62,032 nucleotides of DNA from Roseomonas acroporae (GCF_023223525.1 NZ_JALPRX010000091.1:1-62032); one strand, 5' to 3'. Shown: positions 33,838 to 42,830, counted from the first letter of the stretch. Numbers and translations are program-made. The notes: generated by a model from the sequence alone, not told the origin.

Positions 33838-34770
33838 ATGACCGAGCCGACGCCTCGACCCTCCTTCGCGCGCATGCCGACGCGGCGCCTCGACGAGCTC
33901 GACGGCGTCGCGGTCGCCGTGCTCGGCGCGTCGCACGCCTCTCCCTACGCGGCCGGGCAGTCCAGCCATTCCGCCGGGGCGCCGGGCGCGCTGCGCCGGG
34001 CCACGGAGAGCTGGGCCTACCAGCTCCAGCAACTCGACTTCGACCTCGGCGCGACGCTGGTGGGGAAGGAGGCCGGCACGCGCGGCATCGTCGACTGCGG
34101 CGACGTGGAGACCGACCCGTCGGACGCCGAGGGGAACCGGGCGCGCATCGAGGCGGCGGTGCGGCAGGTGCTGGCGGCGGGCGCGGTGCCGGTGGTGATC
34201 GGCGGCGACGACTCCGTGCCGATCCCGGTGTTCCGCGCCTACGAGGGGCGCGGGCCGCTCACCATCCTCCAGGTGGACGCGCATGTGGACTGGGGCGACG
34301 CCATCAAGGGCAACCCCTACGGCTACGGCAGCACCATGCGCCGCGCGGCGGAGAATCCCTGGGTGACCGGGATGGTGCAGGTGGGCATACGCGGCCTCGG
34401 CAGCGGCACCGCCGACCAGACCGAGGATGCCCGGGGCTGGGGCTCGCGCATCGTCACGGCGCGCGAGGCGCGGCGGATGGGGATGGAGGCGGTCGCGGCG
34501 CTGCTGCCGGAAGGCGGCGACTGCCTGATCGCCGTGGACTTCGACGGGATGGACCCGGTGGTGATGCCCGCGGTGGCGATGCCGACGCCGGGCGGGCCGG
34601 GCTACGACGACATGCTCGACCTGTTCCACGCCGTGGCCGCGCGGTCGCGCATCGTCGGCGCCTGCTTCGTGGAATTCGTGCCGGAGAAGGACCCGGGCGG
34701 GCTCGCGGGACTGACGGCGGCGCGGCTGATCGCCGTCACGCTCGGGCTGATCCGCGGCGTCGGGCGCTGA
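33838..34770 (+). CDS. Arginase/agmatinase-family ureohydrolase with altered metal ligand, 310 aa
   Basis: A member of the ureohydrolase family, which cleaves guanidino compounds at a two-manganese site. The fold markers are VAVAVLGASHASPYAAGQ, VPVVIGGDDSVPIPVFRAYE, LTILQVDAHVDWGD, GSTMRRAAENP, and LIAVDFDGMDPVVMPAVAMP leading into TPGGPGYDDMLDL. The two later ligand motifs are kept: DAHVD (147-151) and DFDGMD (234-239). The usual GGDHS reads GGDDS (122-126), so the first metal-ligand His is Asp at residue 125. It may still bind metal or may mark a subfamily with another substrate. The start ATG at 33838 has AGGAG ten bases upstream. Agmatine, guanidinobutyrate or other guanidines are possible. 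It is divergent from the hypothetical gene at 33053. Confidence 0.88.
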   Translation: MTEPTPRPSFARMPTRRLDELDGVAVAVLGASHASPYAAGQSSHSAGAPGALRRATESWAYQLQQLDFDLGATLVGKEAGTRGIVDCGDVETDPSDAEGNRARIEAAVRQVLAAGAVPVVIGGDDSVPIPVFRAYEGRGPLTILQVDAHVDWGDAIKGNPYGYGSTMRRAAENPWVTGMVQVGIRGLGSGTADQTEDARGWGSRIVTAREARRMGMEAVAALLPEGGDCLIAVDFDGMDPVVMPAVAMPTPGGPGYDDMLDLFHAVAARSRIVGACFVEFVPEKDPGGLAGLTAARLIAVTLGLIRGVGR

Positions 34771-34915
34771 GGAACGGCGCGGGGGGACGCCCTCGGGGCG
34801 GTGACCGGGCCGGCCGGTTCCCTGGGGACGGTCGGCGGCCGGTGTTCGGCCTGGCGGCCGGCCGGTGGCCGGCCCGCTGGCCCGGACGGGCGGCTTCCCG
34901 GGGATCTCCGGCCGT

Positions 34916-35701
34916 TCAGTTGCCGGTGTCGCCCCGCAGGTGCGCATCCACGGCGGCGCGCAGCACCGACGGCTGCAGCAGCACGATCGAGCGCCGGCTG
35001 GCGACGATCAGGCCGGCGCGGGACATCTGCGACAGCTCGCGCGACACGGCCTCGCGGCGGGTGCCGATCCGCGCGGCCAGGATGTGGTGCGCGGGCGGCG
35101 GGGAGATGATGCGGCCGCCGCCCTCCCGCTCGCGCGACAGGCGCAGCAGCTCCGCATAGAGGCGGTAGCGGACGGGCAGGACCGCGAGCTCCAGCAGGCG
35201 CTCGTCCTTGCCGCGCAGCCGTTCGGAGAAGAAGCGCAGCAGCCGGTGGGCGAAGGCCGGGGTGCGCAGCGTGAAGTCGAGGAAGGCCGCGCCGCGCACC
35301 AGGCAGACGCGGGAGCGGTGCAGGGCGGTGACGTTGGCCGATCGCGGCGCGCCGTCGATCGCCGCCAGCTCGCCGAAGAAGTCGCCGGCACCGAGGTCGT
35401 TGAGGATCACCTCCTGCCCCGAGGCGGTGCGGACGATGACGCGGACGCTGCCCTCGATGATGAAGAAGACGTCGTCGGTGGGGTCGCCGAAGTCCACCAG
35501 CACCGCGCCGGCCTCGTAGGGGCGCGAGTGGCCGTGCTGCGCGAGCGCCTCCAGTGCCGCCGTGCCGAGATCCGCGAGCATGGGGATGCGGGTCAGGTCG
35601 ACGGCGACGCGCTGGGCGCCGCCCGCCCGGCCCGGCTCGTCGTTAGCGGCGGGCCGGGTGTCGACGGGCAGAGGGGTATCGCTCTTCATCGGAAAGGGCA
35701 T
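34916..35701 (-). CDS. Crp/Fnr-family transcription regulator, 261 aa
   Basis: The cyclic-nucleotide-binding jelly roll is complete: PMLADLGTAALEALAQHGHS, YEAGAVLVDFGDPTDDVFFI, EGSVRVIVRTASGQEVIL, and GAGDFFGELAAIDGAPRSAN, which is the phosphate-binding region with GE. A long dimer helix follows, then the DNA-binding wing HHILAARIGTRREAVSRELS (recognition helix) and QMSRAGLIVASRRSIVLLQP. There is no N-terminal cysteine cluster, so it is not a classic Fnr oxygen sensor. I used the ATG at 35701; a GTG at 35713 and an ATG at 35689 are alternatives. It stands alone, divergent from the acetolactate synthase gene across a gap of more than 800 bases, and could regulate it, but no site proves this. 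Confidence 0.92.
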   Translation of the reverse strand: MPFPMKSDTPLPVDTRPAANDEPGRAGGAQRVAVDLTRIPMLADLGTAALEALAQHGHSRPYEAGAVLVDFGDPTDDVFFIIEGSVRVIVRTASGQEVILNDLGAGDFFGELAAIDGAPRSANVTALHRSRVCLVRGAAFLDFTLRTPAFAHRLLRFFSERLRGKDERLLELAVLPVRYRLYAELLRLSREREGGGRIISPPPAHHILAARIGTRREAVSRELSQMSRAGLIVASRRSIVLLQPSVLRAAVDAHLRGDTGN

Positions 35702-36530
35702 GGGCTTTTCCACCGCCGGGGGCCGACCGCATCCCGCCGCGCAACCGGAACGGAACAGCGGAGAAGGGTCGCCTGCCGGACGCGGCCCGATAGGCGGACG
35801 GGGATCGAGGATCCATCCATTCGGGCCGCCTTTTCATACCCCGAATTGAGGATGCGTCCTTAGCGGAACCGGCGTCGTGCCTGGGGGCCGGCGCGACGCG
35901 GAGGCCGATCGGCCACGTTCGCAACTATATTTCTGTTTCCGGCCCGTTGGACATATGGAACATTGCTCGTGATCCGGTCAGGACTTGCCGGTTGCCACGA
36001 AAGGATGGTGTCCATGGTCGCGGGAACGAGGATCGGGCGGCTGCCCGCTGCGGCACGGCGCGCGCCGGGACGGTGAGGGGAAGCGGCGCGCCCCGGCGAG
36101 GCGCGACGTCGGCGCAGGCTGCGGCGGCCGGTCCCGCGCGGCACGCATGACACCCTGGCCTCGCGACGGTCCCGGGGGATCGTTTCCCTCCCGGTTCCCC
36201 GATGCTATCACCGCCCCGCCGCCACGATCACCATGGTGTGACCGGCCCGCTCCGGAAAGCGGCGCCCGACCCTGCCCGCGCGGCCTTACCCATGTCGGAG
36301 CCACGAACCCTTCCCGTTATGGTCCCGCGAGACCTTATCCGCTGGCCTGGACGGCCGGATGGTGCGTCGGCCGGGCCCGCCCGACCGGGCGGCGCGTGTT
36401 GGCATGGCAACCACTTCCGCATCCCCCTCGGCCGACCACGCCGGGATTTCCGTGGGCGGATGCAACATCCGCGATGGCCGATCCGGCGGCGCGTTCTGTA
36501 GATTGATGCACGATAGGAGAGGCTAACGGC
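35702..36530. other. 829-bp intergenic region, no credible gene
   Basis: ORFs here are short, Arg/Pro-rich and lack natural protein character, so I call none. The stretch has AT-richer islands at about 35,825-35,875 and 35,925-35,975 that could contain the promoters of the Crp/Fnr gene and the acetolactate synthase gene. AGGAGAGG at about 36515-36522 is the synthase ribosome site. I see no strong palindrome or repeat array. Confidence 0.4.
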
Positions 36531-38192
36531 ATGACCAAAGGTTCTGACCTGCTGGTGGCGGCGCTCGAGAACGAGGGCGTCGACCGCATCTTCGGGGTTC
36601 CCGGCGAGGAGAACCTGGACGTCGTCGAGTCGATCCGGCGTTCCAGCATCGAGCTGGTGCTGACGCGGCACGAGCAGTCGGCGGCGTTCATGGCGGCGAC
36701 GCACGGACGGCTGACGGGCCGGCCGGGCGTGTGCATCACCACGCTCGGCCCGGGGGCTCTGAACCTGACCACCGGCGCGGCCTACGCCAACCTCGGCGCC
36801 ATGCCGATGGTGATGCTGACCGGGCAGAAGGGCATCCTGAGCAGCCGGCAGGCGCGGTTCCAGATCGTCGACGTCATCTCGGCCTTCAAGCCGCTGACCA
36901 AGATGAGCCGGCAGATCGTCTCCGGCGCGATGATCCCGACGCTGGTGCGCGACGCCTTCCGCATCGCCATGGAGGAGCGGCCCGGCCCGGTGCTGCTGGA
37001 GCTGCCCGAGGACATCGCCGGCGAGGAGGCGGAGGCGAAGCCGATGGTGCCGCCGCACCCGGTGGAGATCCCGGTGGCGCACCCGGCCTCGCTCGACCGC
37101 GCCGCCGCGATGATCCTGGAGGCCAGGCGGCCGCTGATCATGCTCGGCGCCGCGGCGAGCCGGCCGCGCTCGACCTCGGGCCTCGCCGAGTTCGTGCTGC
37201 GCACGCGCATCCCCTACTTCACCACCCAGATGGGCAAGGGCACGGTGCCGGGCGGGTCGAGCCTCTACATGGGCACGGCGGCGCTCTCCGAGCGCGACTA
37301 CGTGCACGAGGCGATCGACCGGGCGGACCTCATCATCGCGATCGGGCACGACACGATCGAGAAGCCGCCCTTCATCATGGGCCCGAAGGGGCCGCAGGTG
37401 ATCCACGTCTCCTACACGCCGGCCAACGTGGAGACGGTGTACTTCCCGCATGCCGAGGTGATCGGCGACGTGGGCCCGAGCCTGGTGGCCCTGGCCAACC
37501 GGCTGGAGGGGCGGCTGCCCAACGCGGGGGCGCTGCTGCCGCTGCGCGAGAACATCCTGGGGCGCATCGCCGACCGCGCCACCGAGGACCGCTTCCCGCC
37601 GACGCCGCAGCGCATCGTGCACGACGTGCGGCAGGTGATGCCGTCGGACGGGATCGTCGCGCTCGACAACGGCATGTACAAGATCTGGTTCGCGCGCAAC
37701 TACCGCACCTACGTCGCCAACACGCTGCTGCTCGACAACGCGCTGGCCACCATGGGCGCGGGGCTGCCCTCCGCGATGATGGCCTCGATGCTCTATCCCG
37801 AGCGGCGCGTGATGGCGGTGTGCGGCGACGGCGGCTTCATGATGAACAGCCAGGAGATGGAGACCGCGGTCCGCCTCCGGCTCAACCTGGTGGTGCTGAT
37901 CCTCGACGACAGCGCCTACGGCATGATCCGCTGGAAGCAGGCGGTGGACGAGTTCCCCGATTTCGGCCTGACCTTCGGCAACCCGGACTTCGTGAAGTAC
38001 GCCGAGGCCTATGGCGCCAAGGGCACGCGCGTCACCCGCACCGAGGACTTCGTGCCGGTGCTGGAGGCGGCGTTCAAGGCGGGCGGCGTGCACATCGTGG
38101 CCGTGCCGGTGGACTACTCCGAGAACGTCCGCGTGCTGGTGGACGAGCTGCGCGCCAAGGTGCCCGCCGCCGCCGAGGTCGAGCCGGTCTGA
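36531..38192 (+). CDS. alsS: Acetolactate synthase, catabolic AlsS-like, 553 aa
   Basis: A ThDP-dependent enzyme condensing two pyruvates to acetolactate. All three domains are present. The pyrimidine domain has VDRIFGVPGEENLDVVESIR and the cofactor Glu in LVLTRHEQSAAFMAATHG. The central domain includes LIMLGAAASRP. The diphosphate domain has VMAVCGDGGFMMNSQEMETA, then VRLRLNLVVLILDDSAYGMI and RWKQ. The loop after the ThDP motif (DDSAYGMIRWKQ) and the lack of a nearby small regulatory subunit (ilvN) resemble the FAD-independent catabolic type. No acetolactate decarboxylase gene is nearby, so the fate of the product is open. AGGAGAGG lies eight bases before the ATG. A G/C stem-loop follows the stop. 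Other ThDP enzymes of this family (for example glyoxylate carboligase-like) are less likely. Confidence 0.88.
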   Translation: MTKGSDLLVAALENEGVDRIFGVPGEENLDVVESIRRSSIELVLTRHEQSAAFMAATHGRLTGRPGVCITTLGPGALNLTTGAAYANLGAMPMVMLTGQKGILSSRQARFQIVDVISAFKPLTKMSRQIVSGAMIPTLVRDAFRIAMEERPGPVLLELPEDIAGEEAEAKPMVPPHPVEIPVAHPASLDRAAAMILEARRPLIMLGAAASRPRSTSGLAEFVLRTRIPYFTTQMGKGTVPGGSSLYMGTAALSERDYVHEAIDRADLIIAIGHDTIEKPPFIMGPKGPQVIHVSYTPANVETVYFPHAEVIGDVGPSLVALANRLEGRLPNAGALLPLRENILGRIADRATEDRFPPTPQRIVHDVRQVMPSDGIVALDNGMYKIWFARNYRTYVANTLLLDNALATMGAGLPSAMMASMLYPERRVMAVCGDGGFMMNSQEMETAVRLRLNLVVLILDDSAYGMIRWKQAVDEFPDFGLTFGNPDFVKYAEAYGAKGTRVTRTEDFVPVLEAAFKAGGVHIVAVPVDYSENVRVLVDELRAKVPAAAEVEPV

Positions 38193-38242
38193 GCGCAGGG
38201 TCCGCCCGGGATCGCGCCGGCGCGGTCGGGGAGGGAGGCGGG

Positions 38243-38272
38243 GCCGGGGCGCCGCCGGCCGCCGGCCCCGGC
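38243..38272 (+). terminator. Stem-loop between alsS and the pha operon
   Basis: GCCGGGGC (38243-38250) pairs with GCCCCGGC (38265-38272) around a 14-nt GC-rich loop, 50 bases beyond the alsS stop. There is no U tract. It probably separates alsS from the PHA genes. Confidence 0.45.
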
Positions 38273-38395
38273 GTGACGACGGTCCGGACCGGCGCGGGGG
38301 CGCCTCCGCCGGGGGAGGCCGTGGCGCCGGGACGACGCGTGGCGCGCCGCCGCCCCCACCGGGCGGGCGGCGCGGCCGACCGGGAGGAAGAAAGC

Positions 38396-38452
38396 ATGCA
38401 GCGCATCCGTCGCGGCCGGCCGATGCCGGCGCCGTGCACGAGCCGGGCCTGA
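38396..38452 (+). CDS. 18-residue leader ORF before phaE
   Basis: A short ORF, MQRIRRGRPMPAPCTSRA, has a ribosome site (GGGAGGAAG, eight bases upstream) better than that of phaE itself. Its TGA at 38450-38452 is separated from the phaE ATG (38455) by only two bases, so ribosomes ending here could restart on phaE. No Shine-Dalgarno for phaE exists outside this ORF. It is either a translational coupling leader or a remnant of an earlier start. The peptide is basic, with five Arg. It is too short for homology arguments. Confidence 0.5.
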   Translation: MQRIRRGRPMPAPCTSRA

Positions 38453-38454
38453 CC

Positions 38455-39519
38455 ATGGAAAATTTCGATTACGGAAAGGCGTTCACCGACATGTGGGCGT
38501 TGGGCGGCAAGGCCTTCATGACCGCGCAGGAGACCGCCATGCGCGCGATGCGCGAGAGCATGGCGGCCTTCTCGAGTGCCGGTGCGATGGCGGAGGGCGC
38601 CGCCGCTCTGCCGGACCTCGCCGCCGAGAGCGGCGAGCTGGCACGGACCAGCCGGGCGCTGGCGGAGCTGATGGCCTCGGCCACCAGCCTCTCCGCCATG
38701 CTGGCGCAGCGCCTGCCGGAGGGCGAGGCCGGCAGCAGCGTCGCCTCCGGCGCCTTCCGGCGCATGATCGACCCGCGAATCTGGCTCGGCGGCGGCGACG
38801 AGATGGACCAGGCGCTGCGCCGGCTGGCCGAGGGGCCGCGCCTCGCCGACCTGTGGGACGTGGAGCGGAAATTCCTCCGGCTGTTCAAGAGCTGGCTGAC
38901 GCTGCGCCGGCACGGGATGGAGCACAACATCCTGGTGCTGGAAGGCTGGATGCGCGCGGGCCGCGCCTTCAACGAGCGGCTGGCCGCGCTTTCGGCCAAG
39001 GGCGAGGCGCCCGATGGCCAGCGCGCCATGCTCGACCTCTGGGTGGAGGTGGCGAACCGGTCGCTGCTGCAGATGCAGCATTCGGAAGCCTACCTGAAGT
39101 CCCAGGCGCAGCTCCTCAAGTCGAGCACCGAGCTGCGCGTGGTGCAGCGCGAGCTCGCGGAATACTACGGCGACCTCTACGGCTTCCCGACGCGTACCGA
39201 GATCGACGACGTGCACCGCACCGTCACGGAGCTGCGTCGCGAGGTGCGGCAGCTCCGGCGGCAATTGCGGGATGGCGGGTCGGCGGTGGCCGCGGCGCCG
39301 GCCGAATCCCCGGCCGAACGCCCGGCCCCGCCCTCGGCCTCGCGCAGGGCGGCACCGTCGCGCGGGCCGAAGGCGATCGAGGCGCCGGCGGCGGTGTCCG
39401 TGCCGGCGCTGTCGGAGCCGGCCGAGCCGGCGCCGGCGGCGGCCGACACGGCGGCGGGAGGGACGGCGCGGCGCGGCGGGCGCGCCGGCGTCGGCAGGCG
39501 GGCCAGGAAGGAGGGCTGA
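38455..39519 (+). CDS. phaE: PHA synthase subunit PhaE (class III), 354 aa
   Basis: PhaE is the non-catalytic partner of class III polyhydroxyalkanoate synthase. The product begins MENFDYGKAFTDMWALGGKA. Its middle has the PhaE-like pattern of long amphipathic helices ending in the conserved segment STELRVVQRELAEYYGDLYG and FPTRTEIDDVHRTVTELRRE, then a coiled-coil (VRQLRRQLRDG). The last 80 residues are an Ala/Pro-rich tail ending in a basic patch (ARRGGRAGVGRRARKEG), reminiscent of granule-associated proteins. It is followed after 3 bases by phaC, the usual order. Identification rests on the C-terminal motif and on the phaC neighbour. Confidence 0.87.
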   Translation: MENFDYGKAFTDMWALGGKAFMTAQETAMRAMRESMAAFSSAGAMAEGAAALPDLAAESGELARTSRALAELMASATSLSAMLAQRLPEGEAGSSVASGAFRRMIDPRIWLGGGDEMDQALRRLAEGPRLADLWDVERKFLRLFKSWLTLRRHGMEHNILVLEGWMRAGRAFNERLAALSAKGEAPDGQRAMLDLWVEVANRSLLQMQHSEAYLKSQAQLLKSSTELRVVQRELAEYYGDLYGFPTRTEIDDVHRTVTELRREVRQLRRQLRDGGSAVAAAPAESPAERPAPPSASRRAAPSRGPKAIEAPAAVSVPALSEPAEPAPAAADTAAGGTARRGGRAGVGRRARKEG

Positions 39520-39522
39520 ACC

Positions 39523-40767
39523 GTGGCGCAGCAGGGAACCGGCGCGCAGCCGGCCGAGAGCGGCGAGGGCGGGTCCGCGGCGGCGAAGCCGGCCGAGGCC
39601 GCGACGACCGGCGCGAAGCGTGCCGGCAAGGAAGGCGCCGGCAAGGAAGGCGGGGGCAAGCAGGGCGGGGACAAGGGAGGCGGGAGCGCGGCCGCCATGT
39701 CCGGCGCGGCGCGGATGGCGGCGCGCTTCATGCGCGGCACCCGCATGATGAGCGACCTGCGCGACGAGGACGTGCAGATCGCCACGACGCCCAAGGACGA
39801 GGTGTGGCGCTCCGACAAGGTGACGCTGTACCGCTACCGGCCGCTGACCGAGCGGCGCGTGCGGACGCCGCTGCTGATCGCCTACGGGCTGATCGGCCGC
39901 TACACCATGGCCGACCTGCAGGAGGACCGCTCGCTGGTCCGCAACCTGCTCAAGCTCGGCATCGACCTGTTCGTGGTGGACTGGGGCAACCCGACGCGGG
40001 CGGACCGGTTCCTGACGCTCGACGACTACGTGGAGGGCTATCTCGGCGACTGCGTGGACGAGATCCGGCGGATCACCGGCTCGGCGCAGGTCAACCTGCT
40101 CGGCATCTGCGAGGGCGGCGTGTTCACCACCGCCTACGCGGCGCTGGAGCCGGGGAAGGTGAAGAACCTCGTCCTCACCATCACCCCGATCGACTTCCAC
40201 GCCGACCAGGCGGAGGAGCGGCTGGGCTTCGGCTTCATCAACCTCTGGACCCGCTCGCTCGACCCGGCCGACATCGACCGGATGATCGACACCCATGGCA
40301 GCCTTCCCGGCGCCTTCATGGGCTCGGTGTTCAACATGATGACTCCGATGCGCTCCATGCTGAAGTACAACGTCGACATGCTGGACGTCATGGACGACGA
40401 GAAGAAGCTGCTGAACTTCCTGCGCATGGAGAAGTGGATCGCGGACCGGCCGGACCATCCGGGCGAGGCGGCGAAGCAGTGGCTGATCGACCTCTACCAG
40501 CAGAACAAGCTGGTGAAGAACGAGCTGGAGCTGGGCGGGCGCCGGGTGGACCTCGGCAACGTGACCATGCCGGTGCTCAACGTCTACGCCAAGGACGACC
40601 ACATCATTCCGCCCTCCACCTCCCGCGCGCTGGGCGCCAGGGTGGGCACGCAGGACTACTCGGAACTGGCGTTGCCGGGGGGGCATGTCGGCGTGTTCGT
40701 GGGCGGGCGCAGCCAGGGGCTGCTCGGCTCCGGCATCGCCGAGTGGCTGGGGAAGCGCGACGCGTGA
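39523..40767 (+). CDS. phaC: Class III PHA synthase catalytic subunit PhaC, 414 aa
   Basis: Polymerises 3-hydroxyacyl-CoA into polyester granules. After an unusual 60-residue N-terminal extension rich in Gly, Lys and Ala (KEGAGKEGGGKQGGDKGGG) the normal PhaC domain starts. It shows TPLLIAYGLIGRYTMADLQE, DLFVVDWGNPTRADRFLTLD, the lipase-like box LLGICEGGVFTTAYAAL with the nucleophilic Cys (about residue 196), the Asp in VYAKDDHIIPPSTS (about 359) and the His in PGGHVGVFVGG (about 387). AGGAGGG, inside the end of phaE, is seven bases before the GTG start. The lysine-rich extension is absent from typical class III PhaC (about 355 aa) and might bind granules or nucleic acid (inference). Confidence 0.95.
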   Translation: MAQQGTGAQPAESGEGGSAAAKPAEAATTGAKRAGKEGAGKEGGGKQGGDKGGGSAAAMSGAARMAARFMRGTRMMSDLRDEDVQIATTPKDEVWRSDKVTLYRYRPLTERRVRTPLLIAYGLIGRYTMADLQEDRSLVRNLLKLGIDLFVVDWGNPTRADRFLTLDDYVEGYLGDCVDEIRRITGSAQVNLLGICEGGVFTTAYAALEPGKVKNLVLTITPIDFHADQAEERLGFGFINLWTRSLDPADIDRMIDTHGSLPGAFMGSVFNMMTPMRSMLKYNVDMLDVMDDEKKLLNFLRMEKWIADRPDHPGEAAKQWLIDLYQQNKLVKNELELGGRRVDLGNVTMPVLNVYAKDDHIIPPSTSRALGARVGTQDYSELALPGGHVGVFVGGRSQGLLGSGIAEWLGKRDA

Positions 40768-40787
40768 GCCGAAGCGAGGGGACGGCC

Positions 40788-42725
40788 ATGAAGGACAAGA
40801 TCGTATCGCCCGAGGAGGCCGCCGCGATCATCCGCGACGGCGACACCGTCTGCGTCTCGGGCTTCGTCGGCTCGGGCACGCCGGACGAGCTGATCATCGC
40901 CATCCAGAAGCGCTTCGAGCAGTCGGGCACGCCGAGGGGGCTGACCCTGGTCTTCGCCGCGGCGCCGGGCGACGGCGGGGAGAAGGGGCTGAACCGGCTG
41001 GCCGACCCGAAGCTCGTCAAGCGCGCGGTGGGCGGGCACTGGTCGCTGCTGCCCAAGCTCGGCGCGCTGGCGCTGCAAGGCAAGATCGAGGCCTACAACC
41101 TGCCGCTCGGCGTGATCTCGCAGCTCTACCGCGACATCGCGGCGCGACGTGCCGGGGCGCTCTCGCGCGTCGGGCTGCGCACCTTCGTCGACCCGCGCCT
41201 GGAGGGCGGCAAGCTCAACGACCGCACCACCGAGGACCTCGTGAAGGTGATCGAGGTCGAGGGCAAGGAGTGGCTGTTCTACAAGGCCTTCCCGATCAAC
41301 GTGACGCTGATCCGCGGCACCACCGCCGATCCCGCCGGCAACATCACCATGGAGCGCGAGGCGCTGACGCTCGACACGCTGCCGGCGGCGATGGCGGCGA
41401 AGAACTCGCGCGGCTTCGTCATCGCGCAGGTCGAGCGCCTCGCGGCCGAGGAATCGCTCGACCCGCGCCAGGTGCACATCCCCGGCGTGCTGGTGGACTG
41501 CGTGGTGGTGGCGAAGCCCGAGAACCACATGCAGACCTACGCCACGCCCTACAGCGCGGCGCTGGCCGGCAAGATGCGCGTGCCGCTGGACCGCATCGAG
41601 CCGCTGCCGCTCGACGAGCGCAAGGTGATCGCGCGGCGCGCGGCGCTGGAGCTGCCATTGGGCGGCGTGGTCAACCTCGGCATCGGTATGCCCGAGGGCG
41701 TGGCCGCCGTCGCCTCCGAGGAGCGGGTGCTGCGCTACCTGACGCTGACCGCCGAGCCCGGCATCGTCGGCGGCGTGCCGCAGAGCGGGCTCGACTTCGG
41801 CGCGGCGCTCAACCCGCAGGCGATCATCCAGCAGAACCAGCAATTCGACTTCTACGACGGCGGCGGGCTCGACCTCGCCTGCCTCGGGCTCGCGCAGGCG
41901 GACGAGGCGGGCAACGTCAACGTCTCGAAGTTCGGCCCGCGCCTCGCCGGGGCCGGCGGCTTCATCAACATCAGCCAGAACGCGCGCAAGTTGATCTTCG
42001 CCGGCACCTTTACCGCGGGCGGACTCAAGATCGCGATCGCCGACGGCAAGGTGCGGATCGAGAAGGAGGGGCGGGCGAAGAAGTTCAACAGGAAGGTCGA
42101 GCAGGTGACGTTCAGCGGCGACTACGCCGCCGAGATCGGCCAGCCCGTCTTCTTCGTCACCGAGCGGTGCGTGCTCAAGCGCACCGCCGAGGGGCTGGAA
42201 CTGACCGAGGTGGCGCCGGGCATCGACGTCGACCGCGACATCCTGGCGCAGATGGAATTCAAGCCCATCGTGAAGTCGCCTAAGCCCATGGATGCGCGCA
42301 TCTTCCGCGAGGAGCCGATGGCGCTGGAGCAGATCCTGCTCGGGCTCAGCCTGCAGGACCGCATCAGCTACGACCCGCTGCGCAACATCATGTTCATCAA
42401 CTGGGAAGGCTTCAAGGTACGCACGGCCGAGGATGTCGAGCTGGTGCGGCGCGAGGTCGAGGGGCGCTGCCGCATGATCGGCCGGCGCGTGGCCTTCATC
42501 GCCAATTACGATTCCTTCTACATCGACCCGATGGTGAGCGACGCCTGGTTCTCGCTGATCACCTACCTGGAGAACCGCTACTACACCAAGGCCTCGCGCT
42601 ACACGACCAGCGCCTTCATGCGCCTCAAGCTCGGCGCCGGGCTGGCGGAGCGGACGCTGGCGCCGCACATCTTCGAGACCGCACCCGAGGCGCACGCCTT
42701 CACGGGCGCGCGCGAGGAGGCGTAG
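40788..42725 (+). CDS. Family I CoA-transferase with C-terminal extension, 645 aa
   Basis: An acyl-CoA:acetate/3-oxoacid CoA-transferase (YdiF/propionate CoA-transferase type) in which both halves are one chain. The alpha-like half has IRDGDTVCVSGFVGSGTPDE and AAAPGDGGEKGLNRLAD. The beta-like half has LPLGGVVNLGIGMPEGVAAV and the catalytic Glu in YLTLTAEPGIVGGVPQSG (about residue 322), then GGGLDLACLGLAQADEAGNV. The common enzyme ends near residue 520. Here about 125 further residues follow (from MDARIFREEPMALEQILLGL to the end), including FINWEGFKVRTAEDVELVRR and AFIANYDSFYIDPMVSDAWF. That segment is a compact extra domain I cannot name. It starts 20 bases after phaC and likely supplies or recycles acyl-CoA for polymer metabolism. 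Confidence 0.9.
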   Translation: MKDKIVSPEEAAAIIRDGDTVCVSGFVGSGTPDELIIAIQKRFEQSGTPRGLTLVFAAAPGDGGEKGLNRLADPKLVKRAVGGHWSLLPKLGALALQGKIEAYNLPLGVISQLYRDIAARRAGALSRVGLRTFVDPRLEGGKLNDRTTEDLVKVIEVEGKEWLFYKAFPINVTLIRGTTADPAGNITMEREALTLDTLPAAMAAKNSRGFVIAQVERLAAEESLDPRQVHIPGVLVDCVVVAKPENHMQTYATPYSAALAGKMRVPLDRIEPLPLDERKVIARRAALELPLGGVVNLGIGMPEGVAAVASEERVLRYLTLTAEPGIVGGVPQSGLDFGAALNPQAIIQQNQQFDFYDGGGLDLACLGLAQADEAGNVNVSKFGPRLAGAGGFINISQNARKLIFAGTFTAGGLKIAIADGKVRIEKEGRAKKFNRKVEQVTFSGDYAAEIGQPVFFVTERCVLKRTAEGLELTEVAPGIDVDRDILAQMEFKPIVKSPKPMDARIFREEPMALEQILLGLSLQDRISYDPLRNIMFINWEGFKVRTAEDVELVRREVEGRCRMIGRRVAFIANYDSFYIDPMVSDAWFSLITYLENRYYTKASRYTTSAFMRLKLGAGLAERTLAPHIFETAPEAHAFTGAREEA

Positions 42726-42830
42726 CGCGGGGCGTCGGGCCGGATCGCGGGTGCGGCGGCGATCCGCCGCGCCCGCCGGCGGAAGGCACGGGCGGGGCCG
42801 GCCCTGGGCCCGGTTCTGCCCGGGCCGGGT

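Noticed and set aside
35860-36506. Small ORFs in the gap between the Crp/Fnr and alsS genes
   Set aside because: All are Arg/Pro-rich, lack convincing ribosome sites and show no domain; the stretch is treated as intergenic.
36228-38456. 742-codon minus-strand ORF opposite alsS
   Set aside because: A His/Arg/Asp-rich shadow. The opposite strand encodes a complete acetolactate synthase.
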